A stretch of DNA of 32,990 bases from Synergistaceae bacterium (GCA_012521675.1 JAAYLU010000008.1:1-32990), one strand, 5' to 3'; counted from the stretch's first letter, positions 22,488 through 30,180 are shown. Program-made: numbers and translations. The notes: generated by a model from the letters alone, not told the origin.

Positions 22488-24140
22488 ATGAATAATCCCC
22501 GTTCTATAAACTGGATACACGCCCTGTTCGCACTGGGACTGCTGTTCGTATATTTCAGCGGCCTCGGGGCCTACGGACTGCTTGAGCCGGACGAGGGCAG
22601 GTACTCGGAGATCCCCCGCGAGATGATCGAGACGGGAGACTTCGTCACGCCGCGCCTGAACTACGTGAAGTACTTCGAGAAGCCCGCGCTGCACTACTGG
22701 CTCACCGCCGCCTCGCAGAAAGTCTTCGGCGAGACGGAGTTCGCGGGGCGCTTCTGGCCGGCCGTGCTGGCGCTGGGAAGCGTCGCGGTCGCCTGGGCGA
22801 CGTCGAGGCGGATGCACGGCGGGCAAGCGGCCTACTACTCCTCTGCCGTGCTGGGAGCGAGCCTGCTGCACTTCGCGATCGGGCGGATCAACATCATCGA
22901 TATGACCCTCTCCTTCTTCATGACCCTGTCTTTCGCCGGGCTCTGGTTCGCCCTGAAGGAGGACTCCCGTAGGGGACTGATGCTCTTCTACGCGGGGATG
23001 GCGCTGGCCGTGCTGTCGAAGGGGCTGGTAGGGGTTGTGCTTCCCGGCGGTGTGCTGGTCGCCTACTCGCTGATCACGCGAGACATCTCGCCGCTGAAGA
23101 GGGCGATCAACAGGCGCGGAATCGTCCTGTTCCTCATCCTGACAGTGCCGTGGTTCTTCGAGGTATGCCGCAGAAATCCGGATTTCTTCCGCTTCTTCTT
23201 CATACAGGAGCACTTCCTGCGCTACGCCACCAGGATGCACGGCAGGTACGAGCCTGCATGGTTCTTCATCCCGATCCTGATCGTCGGGTTCTTCCCGTGG
23301 GCGGGGCTGCTGCCCGGCGCGATCCTCTCGGCCCTCCCGAGGCCGCTGCGGGCCCTGGGCCGTGAGAAGAGGGACGAGCTCTACCTCCTCCTGTGGTTCG
23401 GGGTGATATTCGTCTTCTTCTCCCTGTCGAGCTCCAAGCTCATCCCTTACATAGTCCCCGCGCTGCCACCGATGGCGATGCTGATGGGAAGCTACCTCGC
23501 CCGCTGCCTGGACGATGAGGACTCCAAGAAGACGGGGCGCTTTCTGCTGTGGAACTCGTTGCTGCTGGTCCCCTTCATAGCGGCGCTGCTCCTCTACCCT
23601 TTCTTCAACAACCGCGAGCCGGCCGGGCTGCTGCTGCCCTACTCCCTGCCCGTGGCCGCGGTGCTGACCATCTTCGTCTACCTCAAGTGGCGGCTCTTCA
23701 CGAGGCGCAAGTTCAAGGAGCTGGCCGTGACCCTCTGCCTCATGTCGCTCCTGACCATCTTCACGTTCGGCAGGGCCTTTCTGCTGTACGACACCCTCCT
23801 TAGCGTTCGCTCCCTGTCGGAGCGCATCCGCGAGATTCGAGGCCCGGACGACGTCATCGTTCAGTTCGCGGACTACCACCAGGCCCTTCCCTTCTACCTG
23901 AAGCAGAGGGTGGTGCTGGTGGATTGGCTGGGAGAGCTGGAGTTCGGCGCGGCGCAGGAGAGAGACCCTTCATGGTTTCTGGACGGCGAGGGGCTGTCCA
24001 AGCTGTGGCGCGGCGAGAGGCGTGTCATCCTGATAATGGACAGGGATCGCCGAGCGCACGCCGCGGAGCGGATGGGCACGGCCCTGCCCGAGCCGGTGAT
24101 CGAGAAGGGCGACGACCTGGTGTTCGTCAACAAGTGGTAG
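22488..24140 (+). CDS. arnT: ArnT-like glycosyltransferase (GT83/GT39 type)
   Basis: 550-residue polytopic GT-C transferase. The first periplasmic loop has GLLEPDEGRYSEIPREMIE, with the Asp-Glu pair expected of the catalytic site, and YFEKPALHYWLTA as in ArnT. There are about twelve helices, the motif LSSSKLIPYIVPALPPMAML, and a C-terminal soluble domain ending in VFVNKW. Such enzymes move 4-amino-4-deoxy-L-arabinose from undecaprenyl phosphate to lipid A on the periplasmic side. The specificity is inferred from the five-gene context, since related mannosyl or other sugar transferases share the fold. ATG at 22488 with GGAGAGG upstream; MSGWNYTG further up is non-coding. First gene of the operon, 19 nt before arnC. 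Confidence 0.85.
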   Translation: MNNPRSINWIHALFALGLLFVYFSGLGAYGLLEPDEGRYSEIPREMIETGDFVTPRLNYVKYFEKPALHYWLTAASQKVFGETEFAGRFWPAVLALGSVAVAWATSRRMHGGQAAYYSSAVLGASLLHFAIGRINIIDMTLSFFMTLSFAGLWFALKEDSRRGLMLFYAGMALAVLSKGLVGVVLPGGVLVAYSLITRDISPLKRAINRRGIVLFLILTVPWFFEVCRRNPDFFRFFFIQEHFLRYATRMHGRYEPAWFFIPILIVGFFPWAGLLPGAILSALPRPLRALGREKRDELYLLLWFGVIFVFFSLSSSKLIPYIVPALPPMAMLMGSYLARCLDDEDSKKTGRFLLWNSLLLVPFIAALLLYPFFNNREPAGLLLPYSLPVAAVLTIFVYLKWRLFTRRKFKELAVTLCLMSLLTIFTFGRAFLLYDTLLSVRSLSERIREIRGPDDVIVQFADYHQALPFYLKQRVVLVDWLGELEFGAAQERDPSWFLDGEGLSKLWRGERRVILIMDRDRRAHAAERMGTALPEPVIEKGDDLVFVNKW

Positions 24141-24159
24141 GCATGTCAAGGAGGTTCCA

Positions 24160-25098
24160 ATGTCCGAAAAGTGCGTTGTATCAGTCGTAGTTCCCGTCTA
24201 CAACGAGGAGGATTCGCTGCCGCACCTGTGTCCCAGGCTGCTTGAAACCCTGGACGGGATGGATCGCCCCTACGAGGTCATCTTCGTAAACGACGGCAGC
24301 AGGGACTCCTCCCTCAGGCTTCTGCTGGAGTGCCGCGAGACCAACAGGGGCAAGGTGCGCGTGATCGACTTCAACGGCAACTTCGGCCAGCACATGGCGA
24401 TAATGGCGGGCTTCGACCACGCCAGGGGCGATATAATAGTCACGCTCGACGCCGACCTGCAGAACCCGCCGGAGGAGATCCCCCGCCTTGTGGCGGAGAT
24501 CGACAAGGGGCACGACGTGGTCGGCACGGTGAGACAGAACCGGCGCGACCCGTGGTTCCGCAAGGCCGCCTCACGCATGGTGAACTCGATCACCAACAGG
24601 ATCACGGGATTGAAACTGAACGACTACGGCTGCATGCTGCGCGCCTACAGGCGAGACGTGGTGGACATAGTCAACCGCAGCTTCGAGAGCACCGTCTTCA
24701 TCCCGGCGCTGGCTCAGAAGTTCGCGCTGAACCCGGTGGAGATTCCGGTAGCGCACTCGGAGAGGGTGCACGGCACGTCGAAGTACAGCATCTTCCGCCT
24801 GATACGGCTGAACTTCGACCTGATGACAGGCTTCTCCCTCTTCCCGCTGCAGGCTGTCACTATGATCGGGCTGGCTGTCTCGGCGCTCAGCTTCGCCTTC
24901 GCTGTCTTCCTGATGCTGCGAAGGCTTATCGTCGGCCCGGAGGCGGAAGGGGTATTCACCCTGCTGAACATCAACTTCTTCCTGATGGGGATCACGATGT
25001 CCTGCGTGGGCATCACGGGCGAGTACATCGGGCGGATCTACCAGGAGGTCAGAAAACGTCCCCGCTACGTCATCCGCAGGGAGTGGGACGATGATTGA
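24160..25098 (+). CDS. arnC: Undecaprenyl-phosphate Ara4FN transferase ArnC
   Basis: 312-residue GT2 transferase that loads the formylated aminoarabinose onto undecaprenyl phosphate at the inner face of the membrane. N-terminal GT-A domain: VVPVYNEEDSLPHL, FVNDGSRDSS, GFDHARGDIIVTLDADLQNP (DAD metal site) and NDYGCMLRAYRRDVV; then two C-terminal helices at about 225-290. It is similar in length to E. coli ArnC (322); dolichol-phosphate mannosyltransferase-like enzymes are the alternative, but the neighbours support ArnC. AAGGAGG before ATG at 24160; its end overlaps the next gene by 8 nt. Confidence 0.88.
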   Translation: MSEKCVVSVVVPVYNEEDSLPHLCPRLLETLDGMDRPYEVIFVNDGSRDSSLRLLLECRETNRGKVRVIDFNGNFGQHMAIMAGFDHARGDIIVTLDADLQNPPEEIPRLVAEIDKGHDVVGTVRQNRRDPWFRKAASRMVNSITNRITGLKLNDYGCMLRAYRRDVVDIVNRSFESTVFIPALAQKFALNPVEIPVAHSERVHGTSKYSIFRLIRLNFDLMTGFSLFPLQAVTMIGLAVSALSFAFAVFLMLRRLIVGPEAEGVFTLLNINFFLMGITMSCVGITGEYIGRIYQEVRKRPRYVIRREWDDD

Positions 25099-25999
25099 CC
25101 TGTCGGCGGCCGTCTTCGCCTACAGTGAGGTCGGCCACGTCTGTCTTGCCGAGATGCTGAGGCAGGGGGCCGAGGTCCGGGTCCTCTTCACCCACGAGGA
25201 CGACCCGGCGGAGAACCGCTGGTTCCCCTCCGTGGCGGAGCCGGCGCGCGAAGCGGGGATCCCGGTGCGCACGCCGGAGGCGCTCGGCGACGCGGAGTAC
25301 GACCTCCTGCGCGAGCTTGCCCCGGACGCGATCTTCTCCTTCTACTACCGCAGCATGATAGACGAGCGGTTTCTCTCGCTTCCGCCCAAGGGAGCGTTCA
25401 ACATGCACGGCTCTCTGCTGCCCCGCTACCGGGGAAGGGCCTGCGTCAACTGGGCAATACTGAACGGCGAGACGGAGACGGGCGCGACCCTGCACCACAT
25501 GGTCCGCCGAGCCGACGCGGGGGACATAGTGGACCAGGAGGCCGTGCCGATCCTGATGGACGACACGGCGCTGGACGTGACGCACAAGGTGGCGGAGGCG
25601 GCACGGACAATACTCGGACGCACACTGCCGCTGATCGCGGACGGCACCGCCCCGCGAACGCCGCAGGACGAGTCGAAGGCCACTCTCTTCGGCCGCAGGA
25701 GGCCGGAGGACGGGCTGATAGACTGGAACGACGGCGCTGTGAGGGTGCACAACCTGGTGAGAGCCGTCACCAGCCCCTTTCCCGGGGCGTTCACATTTCA
25801 CCGGGGGAAGAAGCTGTTCGTCTGGAGGACGTCGGTCGAGGCGCCGCTGAAGCCGCTTGACGACGCGCAGCCCGGCGCCGTCCTGTCGATCGACCCGCTG
25901 CGCGTGGCTACCGGGCTGGGCGCTCTGCTGATACACGACTACGAACTCGACGGCGGCGATATACGCACAGGGGACATCTTGCGGGCATCGGCCCGTTGA
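25091..25999 (+). CDS. UDP-Ara4N formyltransferase (separate N-terminal half of ArnA)
   Basis: 302 residues matching the formyltransferase half of bifunctional ArnA. Visible are the family N-terminus (VFAYSEVGHVCLAEML), FSFYYRSMIDERFL, the catalytic AFNMHGSLLPRYRGRACVNW (Asn and His), RRADAGDIVDQEAV (catalytic Asp) and, in the C-terminal subdomain, GRRRPEDGLIDWNDGAVRVH. It uses 10-formyl-tetrahydrofolate to formylate UDP-aminoarabinose. In enterobacteria it is fused to the decarboxylase; here it is a separate gene. ATG at 25091 lies within the last codons of arnC. Confidence 0.9.
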   Translation: MIDLSAAVFAYSEVGHVCLAEMLRQGAEVRVLFTHEDDPAENRWFPSVAEPAREAGIPVRTPEALGDAEYDLLRELAPDAIFSFYYRSMIDERFLSLPPKGAFNMHGSLLPRYRGRACVNWAILNGETETGATLHHMVRRADAGDIVDQEAVPILMDDTALDVTHKVAEAARTILGRTLPLIADGTAPRTPQDESKATLFGRRRPEDGLIDWNDGAVRVHNLVRAVTSPFPGAFTFHRGKKLFVWRTSVEAPLKPLDDAQPGAVLSIDPLRVATGLGALLIHDYELDGGDIRTGDILRASAR

Positions 26000-26024
26000 A
26001 CTGAAAAAATAGCGCGAGCGAGGG

Positions 26025-26055
26025 AGCGGCATCCCGAGCTCGACGCAAGGAGGAC
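26025..26055 (+). repeat. Fragment of dispersed intergenic repeat inside the arn operon
   Basis: GGCATCCCGAGCTCGACGCA, within the 61-nt gap between the two arnA-half genes, resembles the right half of the element at 30147-30174 (GTCATCCCGAGCTAAGGCAA). It supplies the Shine-Dalgarno AAGGAGG region of the downstream gene. Confidence 0.4.
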
Positions 26056-26060
26056 GCGAG

Positions 26061-27065
26061 ATGAAAATTCTGATCCTGGGAGCCAACGGCTTCATCGGCT
26101 CTCACCTGGTAGAGGGCATACTGGAGGGGACCGACTGGGGCGTGAGCGCATTCGACCTTTCGGGCTCGAATCTGGAGGCTTATTCGGACAGCCCGCGTTT
26201 CTCCTTCAAACAGGGGGACATCTTCACCGACGACGACTGGCTGAGGCGCGCGGTCGCTGACGCGGACGTCGTGCTGCCCCTGGCCGGAATAGCCAAGCCC
26301 TCCTACTACCTCAGCAAGCCCCTGTGGACCTTCGAGCTTGACTTCGAGCAGAACCTGAAGATCGTCCGCATGTGCGTCGAGGCCGGGAAAAGGGTGGTCT
26401 TCCCCTCGACCTCCGAGGTATACGGCATGAGCTCGGACACTGTGCTTAAGGAGGACGAGAGCCCGCTGATCGTCGGACCGATAAACAAGATGCGCTGGAT
26501 ATACAGCTGCGGCAAGCAGATGATGGACAGGGTGATAGCAGCCTACGGGCAGGAGCAAGGGCTGCGCTATACCCTCTTCCGCCCGTTCAACTGGATAGGG
26601 CCAAGGCTGGATACCTTCAAGGACGCGGAGGAACGCACCGCTCGTTCCATCACGCAGATGGCGCACGACGTGATCACCGGGCGCGGCATCACCCTGGTGA
26701 ACGGCGGAGAGCAGCAGAGGAGCTTTACCTACATCTCCGACGGGATCGCCGCGCTGCTTGCCATCCTGCGCGATGAGAGGGCGAGCGACGGCAGGATATT
26801 CAACATCGGCAACCCGGCCAACAACGCCTCTATCAAGGAGCTGGCCCGCATCGTCGTCGAGGTCATGAAGGAGATCCCGGCCTTCCGCGAGGCCGCCGGG
26901 AGGGCGACGGTGACGGTGATGTCCGCCGAGGAGTACTACGGCAACGGCTACGACGACATGCAGAACCGCGTGCCGTCCATCGAAGCGATCGGAGAGGCCC
27001 TCGGCTGGAAGCCTGTCGTCCCGCTGCGCGACGCGGTGGCCATGACGATAGCCAGCTATCAATAA
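26061..27065 (+). CDS. UDP-glucuronate decarboxylase (separate C-terminal half of ArnA)
   Basis: 334-residue extended short-chain dehydrogenase that oxidatively decarboxylates UDP-glucuronic acid to UDP-4-keto-pentose. Motifs: NAD site ILGANGFIGSHL, VLPLAGIAKPSYYL, VFPSTSEVYGM (catalytic Ser/Thr), INKMRWIYSCGKQMMDRVI (Tyr and Lys of YxxxK), RPFNWIGPRLD and QQRSFTYISDGIAAL. Each matches the decarboxylase half of ArnA closely. The product needs the aminotransferase ArnB to become UDP-Ara4N, and ArnB is not encoded in this window. ATG at 26061 with AAGGAGG. Confidence 0.92.
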   Translation: MKILILGANGFIGSHLVEGILEGTDWGVSAFDLSGSNLEAYSDSPRFSFKQGDIFTDDDWLRRAVADADVVLPLAGIAKPSYYLSKPLWTFELDFEQNLKIVRMCVEAGKRVVFPSTSEVYGMSSDTVLKEDESPLIVGPINKMRWIYSCGKQMMDRVIAAYGQEQGLRYTLFRPFNWIGPRLDTFKDAEERTARSITQMAHDVITGRGITLVNGGEQQRSFTYISDGIAALLAILRDERASDGRIFNIGNPANNASIKELARIVVEVMKEIPAFREAAGRATVTVMSAEEYYGNGYDDMQNRVPSIEAIGEALGWKPVVPLRDAVAMTIASYQ

Positions 27066-27085
27066 CTTTTCAGGAGGTTCTCGGG

Positions 27086-27991
27086 GTGAAAGAGACAGTT
27101 CTGGTGATCAAGACCGACGTCGACACTCTCAAGGGCTACCGCGAGGGCGTGCCGAGGCTGCTCGAGATCTTTCGGGCCAGAAAGATGCGCGCATCGCTCT
27201 TCTTCTCGTTCGGGCCGGACAACTCGGGCAAGGCCATTCGGCGGGTTTTCAAGAAGGGCTTCATCCAGAAGATGCGCAGGACGAAGGCGCCTTCCACATA
27301 CGGCCTGCGGACCATGCTGTACGGCACACTGCTCCCCGCGCCGAAGATAGTACAGAGCGAGCCAAGCGTGTTCATCAGGGCTATCCATGAGGGGCACGAT
27401 TGCGGCATTCACTGCTGGGACCACGTGGACTGGCACGACAACCTTCACAATATGGAAGAGCACGAGATAAGAGCGGCGTTCGGCAAAGCGATGGAGCTGT
27501 TCGAGCACCATGCCGGCCGGCCGGCCAAGAGCTGCGCCGCCCCCGGCTGGCAGGCGACCCCCGCCAGCCTATCGGTGCAGGACGAACTCGGCTTCGAATA
27601 CTGCAGCGACGCCAGGGGCCCGGGGGGCCCCTTCCGCCCCCGAATGGAGGGCCGCGAGTTCAAGACCCTGCAGATACCCACAACACTTCCGACCCTGGAC
27701 GAGCTGATGGGAACCATTCCGGCGGAGAGGATCAACGATCGTTACATGGAGCTGATTCGCCCCGGGCTGAACGTGCACACCATACACGCAGAGATGGAGG
27801 GGCAGTCGCAGAGCGCCCTGTTCGAGGACCTGCTGGAGCGCTGCGCCAAAAGCGGAGCGACCTTCAGGACGCTCGACGACGTAGCGCTGGAGACAACCGT
27901 CAGCGGCACGGAGATCCCTGTCTGCGAGGTAAAGCCGGGCGAGATCCCCGGCCGCTGGGGAACGGTGGCGGTACAGAGCTGCGAGGCGTAG
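27086..27991 (+). CDS. arnD: Ara4FN-phosphoundecaprenol deformylase ArnD
   Basis: 301-residue polysaccharide-deacetylase-fold enzyme that removes the formyl group from the lipid-linked sugar, making the pathway irreversible. Motifs: VLVIKTDVDTLKGYREGVP (Asp pair), MRASLFFSFGPDNSGKAIRR, HEGHDCGIHCWDHVDWHD (metal His residues), KSCAAPGWQATP and FEYCSDARGPGGPFRP. The start is GTG at 27086, with CAGGAGG about 10 nt upstream. Last gene of the operon; the run from arnT to arnD has small gaps throughout. Confidence 0.93.
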   Translation: MKETVLVIKTDVDTLKGYREGVPRLLEIFRARKMRASLFFSFGPDNSGKAIRRVFKKGFIQKMRRTKAPSTYGLRTMLYGTLLPAPKIVQSEPSVFIRAIHEGHDCGIHCWDHVDWHDNLHNMEEHEIRAAFGKAMELFEHHAGRPAKSCAAPGWQATPASLSVQDELGFEYCSDARGPGGPFRPRMEGREFKTLQIPTTLPTLDELMGTIPAERINDRYMELIRPGLNVHTIHAEMEGQSQSALFEDLLERCAKSGATFRTLDDVALETTVSGTEIPVCEVKPGEIPGRWGTVAVQSCEA

Positions 27992-28015
27992 TCGCTTGCC
28001 GGGAGAGCGGCCGCA

Positions 28016-28050
28016 ATGTCGTCCTGAACGAGCGCAGCGAGGAGGGACCT
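28016..28050 (+). repeat. Left 35-bp direct repeat flanking the TumE island
   Basis: Matches 28896-28930 at 34 of 35 positions (T against C at the ninth to tenth base). The core GAACGAGCGCAGCGAGGAGG is the intergenic motif family also seen in diverged form near 28970 and 30147. Confidence 0.88.
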
Positions 28051-28113
28051 TAACTCACGTTTACATGGTCTGTATTCGGGAAATATAAGCCTTGCCGTCA
28101 ACGAGGTGAAAAA

Positions 28114-28479
28114 ATGAACCGTCCCGACGATTTCACATTATCCGCCCTTCTTGACCTTGACGGGCATCGATTTACCATAGAAAATGGCGAGTATACCATC
28201 AAATTCGTTGTATCGTTGACCAGACCAACGGAGAATATTCCACATGGGATTCGATACAGTCTTACCCTGCACGATAAAAACGGCATCAGGGTTCTTGGCT
28301 ACGACAACAGCAACCATGACTATCGACCGTTGAGCAAACGACAATATGTCGCAAGAAGGATCGAATGGGATCATCGTCACCACAAGGAGACTGTAACACA
28401 ATACGGTTTTTCAACCGCCGCCAATCTGCTTGAAGATTTCTGGGAGGACGTAAGAAGAGTTATTGGACGATGGAGGTAG
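28114..28479 (+). CDS. TumE-like toxin family protein (DUF6516 type)
   Basis: 121 residues; the body ENIPHGIRYSLTLHDKNGIR, VLGYDNSNHDYRP and WDHRHHKETVTQYGFSTAAN followed by LLEDFWEDVRRVI fits the small DUF6516/TumE toxin family (a likely RNA-acting toxin, mechanism not established from sequence). Conserved features I rely on are the GYDN segment, the HRHHK cluster and the LLEDFW helix. Codon use is clearly AT-richer than in neighbouring genes, so it was probably acquired. GAGGTG precedes the ATG; the presumed antitoxin starts 4 nt after its stop. Confidence 0.72.
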   Translation: MNRPDDFTLSALLDLDGHRFTIENGEYTIKFVVSLTRPTENIPHGIRYSLTLHDKNGIRVLGYDNSNHDYRPLSKRQYVARRIEWDHRHHKETVTQYGFSTAANLLEDFWEDVRRVIGRWR

Positions 28480-28483
28480 AAGA

Positions 28484-28681
28484 ATGGATTATTCCGATAG
28501 AATGAAGAAATATGGCGTGATGTCAACGGAGGACTTTCGCCAAATGACATTGGACATAGCTGCGGGAAAATACCGTCCCTCGCCCGATGTCCCTAGAATA
28601 ATCTTCGGATCACACAAAAGTCTCGCAGAGTACGCCGAGGAGGAGGCAAAGAAGGAGAAATCGCCGATATCAGCGCAGTAA
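28484..28681 (+). CDS. Probable partner antitoxin of the TumE-like toxin (short form)
   Basis: 65 residues, MDYSDRMKKYGVMSTEDFRQ, then PDVPRIIFGSHKSLAEYAEE. This matches the N-terminal segment of the regulators that usually follow TumE-like toxins (EDFR...DEPKI.F.S..SLAE), but those proteins are normally about 120 residues with a winged helix; here the protein ends straight after the segment with a lysine-rich tail. ATG at 28484 has GGAGG 7 nt upstream; an in-frame TTG at 28463 lies inside the toxin gene. It is AT-rich like the toxin. Cotranscribed with it. Confidence 0.6.
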   Translation: MDYSDRMKKYGVMSTEDFRQMTLDIAAGKYRPSPDVPRIIFGSHKSLAEYAEEEAKKEKSPISAQ

Positions 28682-28697
28682 TATAATTTTCCGAGGC

Positions 28698-28896
28698 GGC
28701 CAGGAACATGCCGCATAAGCGATCTACACGAACGGAAAAGTGCACGTTCGGTCGCCTGCTTCGCGGCCAGAAACATGCCGCATAAGCGATCTACACGAAC
28801 GGAAAAGCGCCCGTTCGGTCGCCTGCTTCGCGGCCAGAAACATGCCGCATAAGCGATCTACACGAACGGAAAAGCGCCCGTTCGGTCGCCTGCTTA
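28698..28896 (+). repeat. Three tandem copies of a 67-bp hairpin repeat
   Basis: Units begin at 28698, 28765 and 28832. The second and third are nearly identical; the first differs at a few bases (GTGCA in place of GCGCC in the loop region). Each unit contains CGAACGG, eight bases, then CCGTTCG, a perfect 7-bp inverted repeat (6 bp in the first unit). No spacer separates the units, so this is not a CRISPR array. Confidence 0.92.
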
Positions 28897-28930
28897 TGTC
28901 GTCCCGAACGAGCGCAGCGAGGAGGGACCT
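28896..28930 (+). repeat. Right 35-bp direct repeat flanking the TumE island
   Basis: Same orientation as 28016-28050, with one mismatch. It follows the last 67-bp unit without a gap. From here to 28990 the DNA has further short pieces of the same motif family (GAGATCCCTCCG at 28951, TCATCCCGAG at 28971) and no gene. Confidence 0.88.
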
Positions 28931-28991
28931 CGCTTTTCACGCTTCACCCTGAGATCCCTCCGTCCCCCGGTCATCCCGAGCGACCTCGCCT

Positions 28992-29918
28992 CTACTCCCT
29001 CATCCGGTACACCACCACGAAATAGCTCGTGCCGCCGCTCTTCTCGGCCTCCTGCTCGTCGTAGTCGAACGACGACGCGTACGCGGCTATGACCGGCTCG
29101 GCACCGAGCTTCCTCTGCAGGGTCATTTGGACATAGAGCGCTCCGCGCGAGTCTATGTGCGACGGCTGGCGGAGCGACAGCGCCTGCTCCGGGTCGCACG
29201 ACATTATGACCGCCTCGCTCTCCGAATCATGCGCTTCCGTCTCCTCCCTGTTCAGATAATGAGAAAAATCCGTGCTCTGTATGACCAGCGCCTCCTCGCC
29301 CGAGAGCGGCGCAAGAGCGGCGGCCAACTCGCGCCACTCCCCTGCTCCTGACCTTATCCCGATCGCGACCGGAAGTACCGGCACTCCGGGAAAATAGCGT
29401 GCTACGAAGGGCAAGAGCGCCTGGACTCCGTGCTCGTGCGAAAACAGGTTCGACTCGCTCGCACAGGACAGTATTTTCAGCCGCTCGGCCCCGTCCCTGT
29501 CCAGCGGCACGGGACCGAGGGCGGTCAGGAAGTCCCGCCCCGGCACGGAGAAGAACGTCCTCCCGCGATGGTAGTGGTCGGGGCACAGAATGATCACCCT
29601 GCCGAAATCGCGCTCCCCGATCGTGGCGAACCCCGCGGCGATCAGGTCTGCCGCCAGCAGGTGATGCGGCACGATCAGGCCGGTGACCCGTCCCTCGACT
29701 GGCGTCGCGGACGCGGACTCGATCGCCTCCTCGAAGAGAGAGCCCGGATAGAGCGGCGGGAAGGGACGATCCCATGCGCGCGACGAAGCTGCCTCCCCGT
29801 GCGGTGCTAGGAGCAATAGTACTGTAAAGGCCAGGCGGACTCCGAGCAGCGCTCCCTTCAAACCGAGGGTCGCGCCAGTTATCCGTATGGGAAGGCTGAA
29901 CAGGGCCCGTCGAGCCAT
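28992..29918 (-). CDS. Exported MEMO-family protein (AmmeMemoRadiSam system protein B-like)
   Basis: 308 residues. It resembles the MEMO/AmmeMemoRadiSam B family: GLIVPHHLLAADLIAAGF, RVIILCPDHYHRGRTFFSVP, SESNLFSHEHGVQALLPFV and VIQSTDFSHYL. The two His regions of the family metal site are present, but where the family has a Cys (CG.GAI-like) near the C-terminus this protein reads IDSRGALYVQM. Unlike most relatives it begins with a basic segment and a hydrophobic stretch (LAFTVLLLLAPHGEAAS, about residues 28-44), so it is probably secreted or anchored. I start at ATG 29918, with AAGGATGAGG upstream; two earlier ATGs (29930, 29954) are in frame. No AMMECR1 or radical-SAM partner is adjacent. 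Function unknown. Confidence 0.83.
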   Translation of the reverse strand: MARRALFSLPIRITGATLGLKGALLGVRLAFTVLLLLAPHGEAASSRAWDRPFPPLYPGSLFEEAIESASATPVEGRVTGLIVPHHLLAADLIAAGFATIGERDFGRVIILCPDHYHRGRTFFSVPGRDFLTALGPVPLDRDGAERLKILSCASESNLFSHEHGVQALLPFVARYFPGVPVLPVAIGIRSGAGEWRELAAALAPLSGEEALVIQSTDFSHYLNREETEAHDSESEAVIMSCDPEQALSLRQPSHIDSRGALYVQMTLQRKLGAEPVIAAYASSFDYDEQEAEKSGGTSYFVVVYRMRE

Positions 29919-29954
29919 GAAAATCCTCATCCTTTCTCGAAGCTCCCACGGCAT

Positions 29955-30103
29955 TCTATCATGTGCTACGCGAACCCTCGGTGATGAAGCGCGCCGACCT
30001 GATCACGGAGATGAGGTAGATACGCCACTTCTTCACAGCCGGAATCCAGGCCAGAAAGGGCATAGAGAAGTAAAGAGTTCCGGGGGCGAGGCAGGCTGAC
30101 ATT
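29955..30103. other. Intergenic stretch with decayed repeat-like sequence
   Basis: About 150 nt with no intact gene. The plus strand reads ATGAAGCGCGCCGACCTG and then, after an in-frame stop, codons for FFTAGIQARKGIEK. Similar translations are typical of dispersed intergenic repeats (AGIQ...), so I treat it as repeat debris rather than a gene. Confidence 0.3.
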
Positions 30104-30180
30104 GAGATCCCTCGGCGAAAAACCCGCCTCGGGATGGCAATACTAAGTCATCCCGAGCTAAGGCAAGGGATCTCTCTTTT
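30104..30180 (+). repeat. Palindromic dispersed element, possible terminator
   Basis: Outer arms GAGATCCCT (30104-30112) and AGGGATCTC (30166-30174) enclose an inner pair CTCGGGATG (30128-30136) and CATCCCGAG (30149-30157). A T-rich run follows. It lies between the MEMO and Fic genes, both on the minus strand, so it may stop transcription coming out of the Fic gene or read on the plus strand. Related fragments occur at 15959, 26025, 28016 and 28896. Confidence 0.75.

Noticed and set aside
22371-23879. 502-residue ORF on the minus strand
   Set aside because: Antisense shadow of arnT, with the low-complexity Glu/Arg/Gln composition typical of GC-rich shadow frames.
28698-28896. CRISPR array
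   Set aside because: The 67-bp repeats are contiguous, with no unique spacers, and no cas gene is present.
28740-28952. 70-residue ORF across the tandem repeats
   Set aside because: It is the 67-bp repeat read in one frame and runs on into the flanking direct repeat; no ribosome binding site or protein-like pattern.
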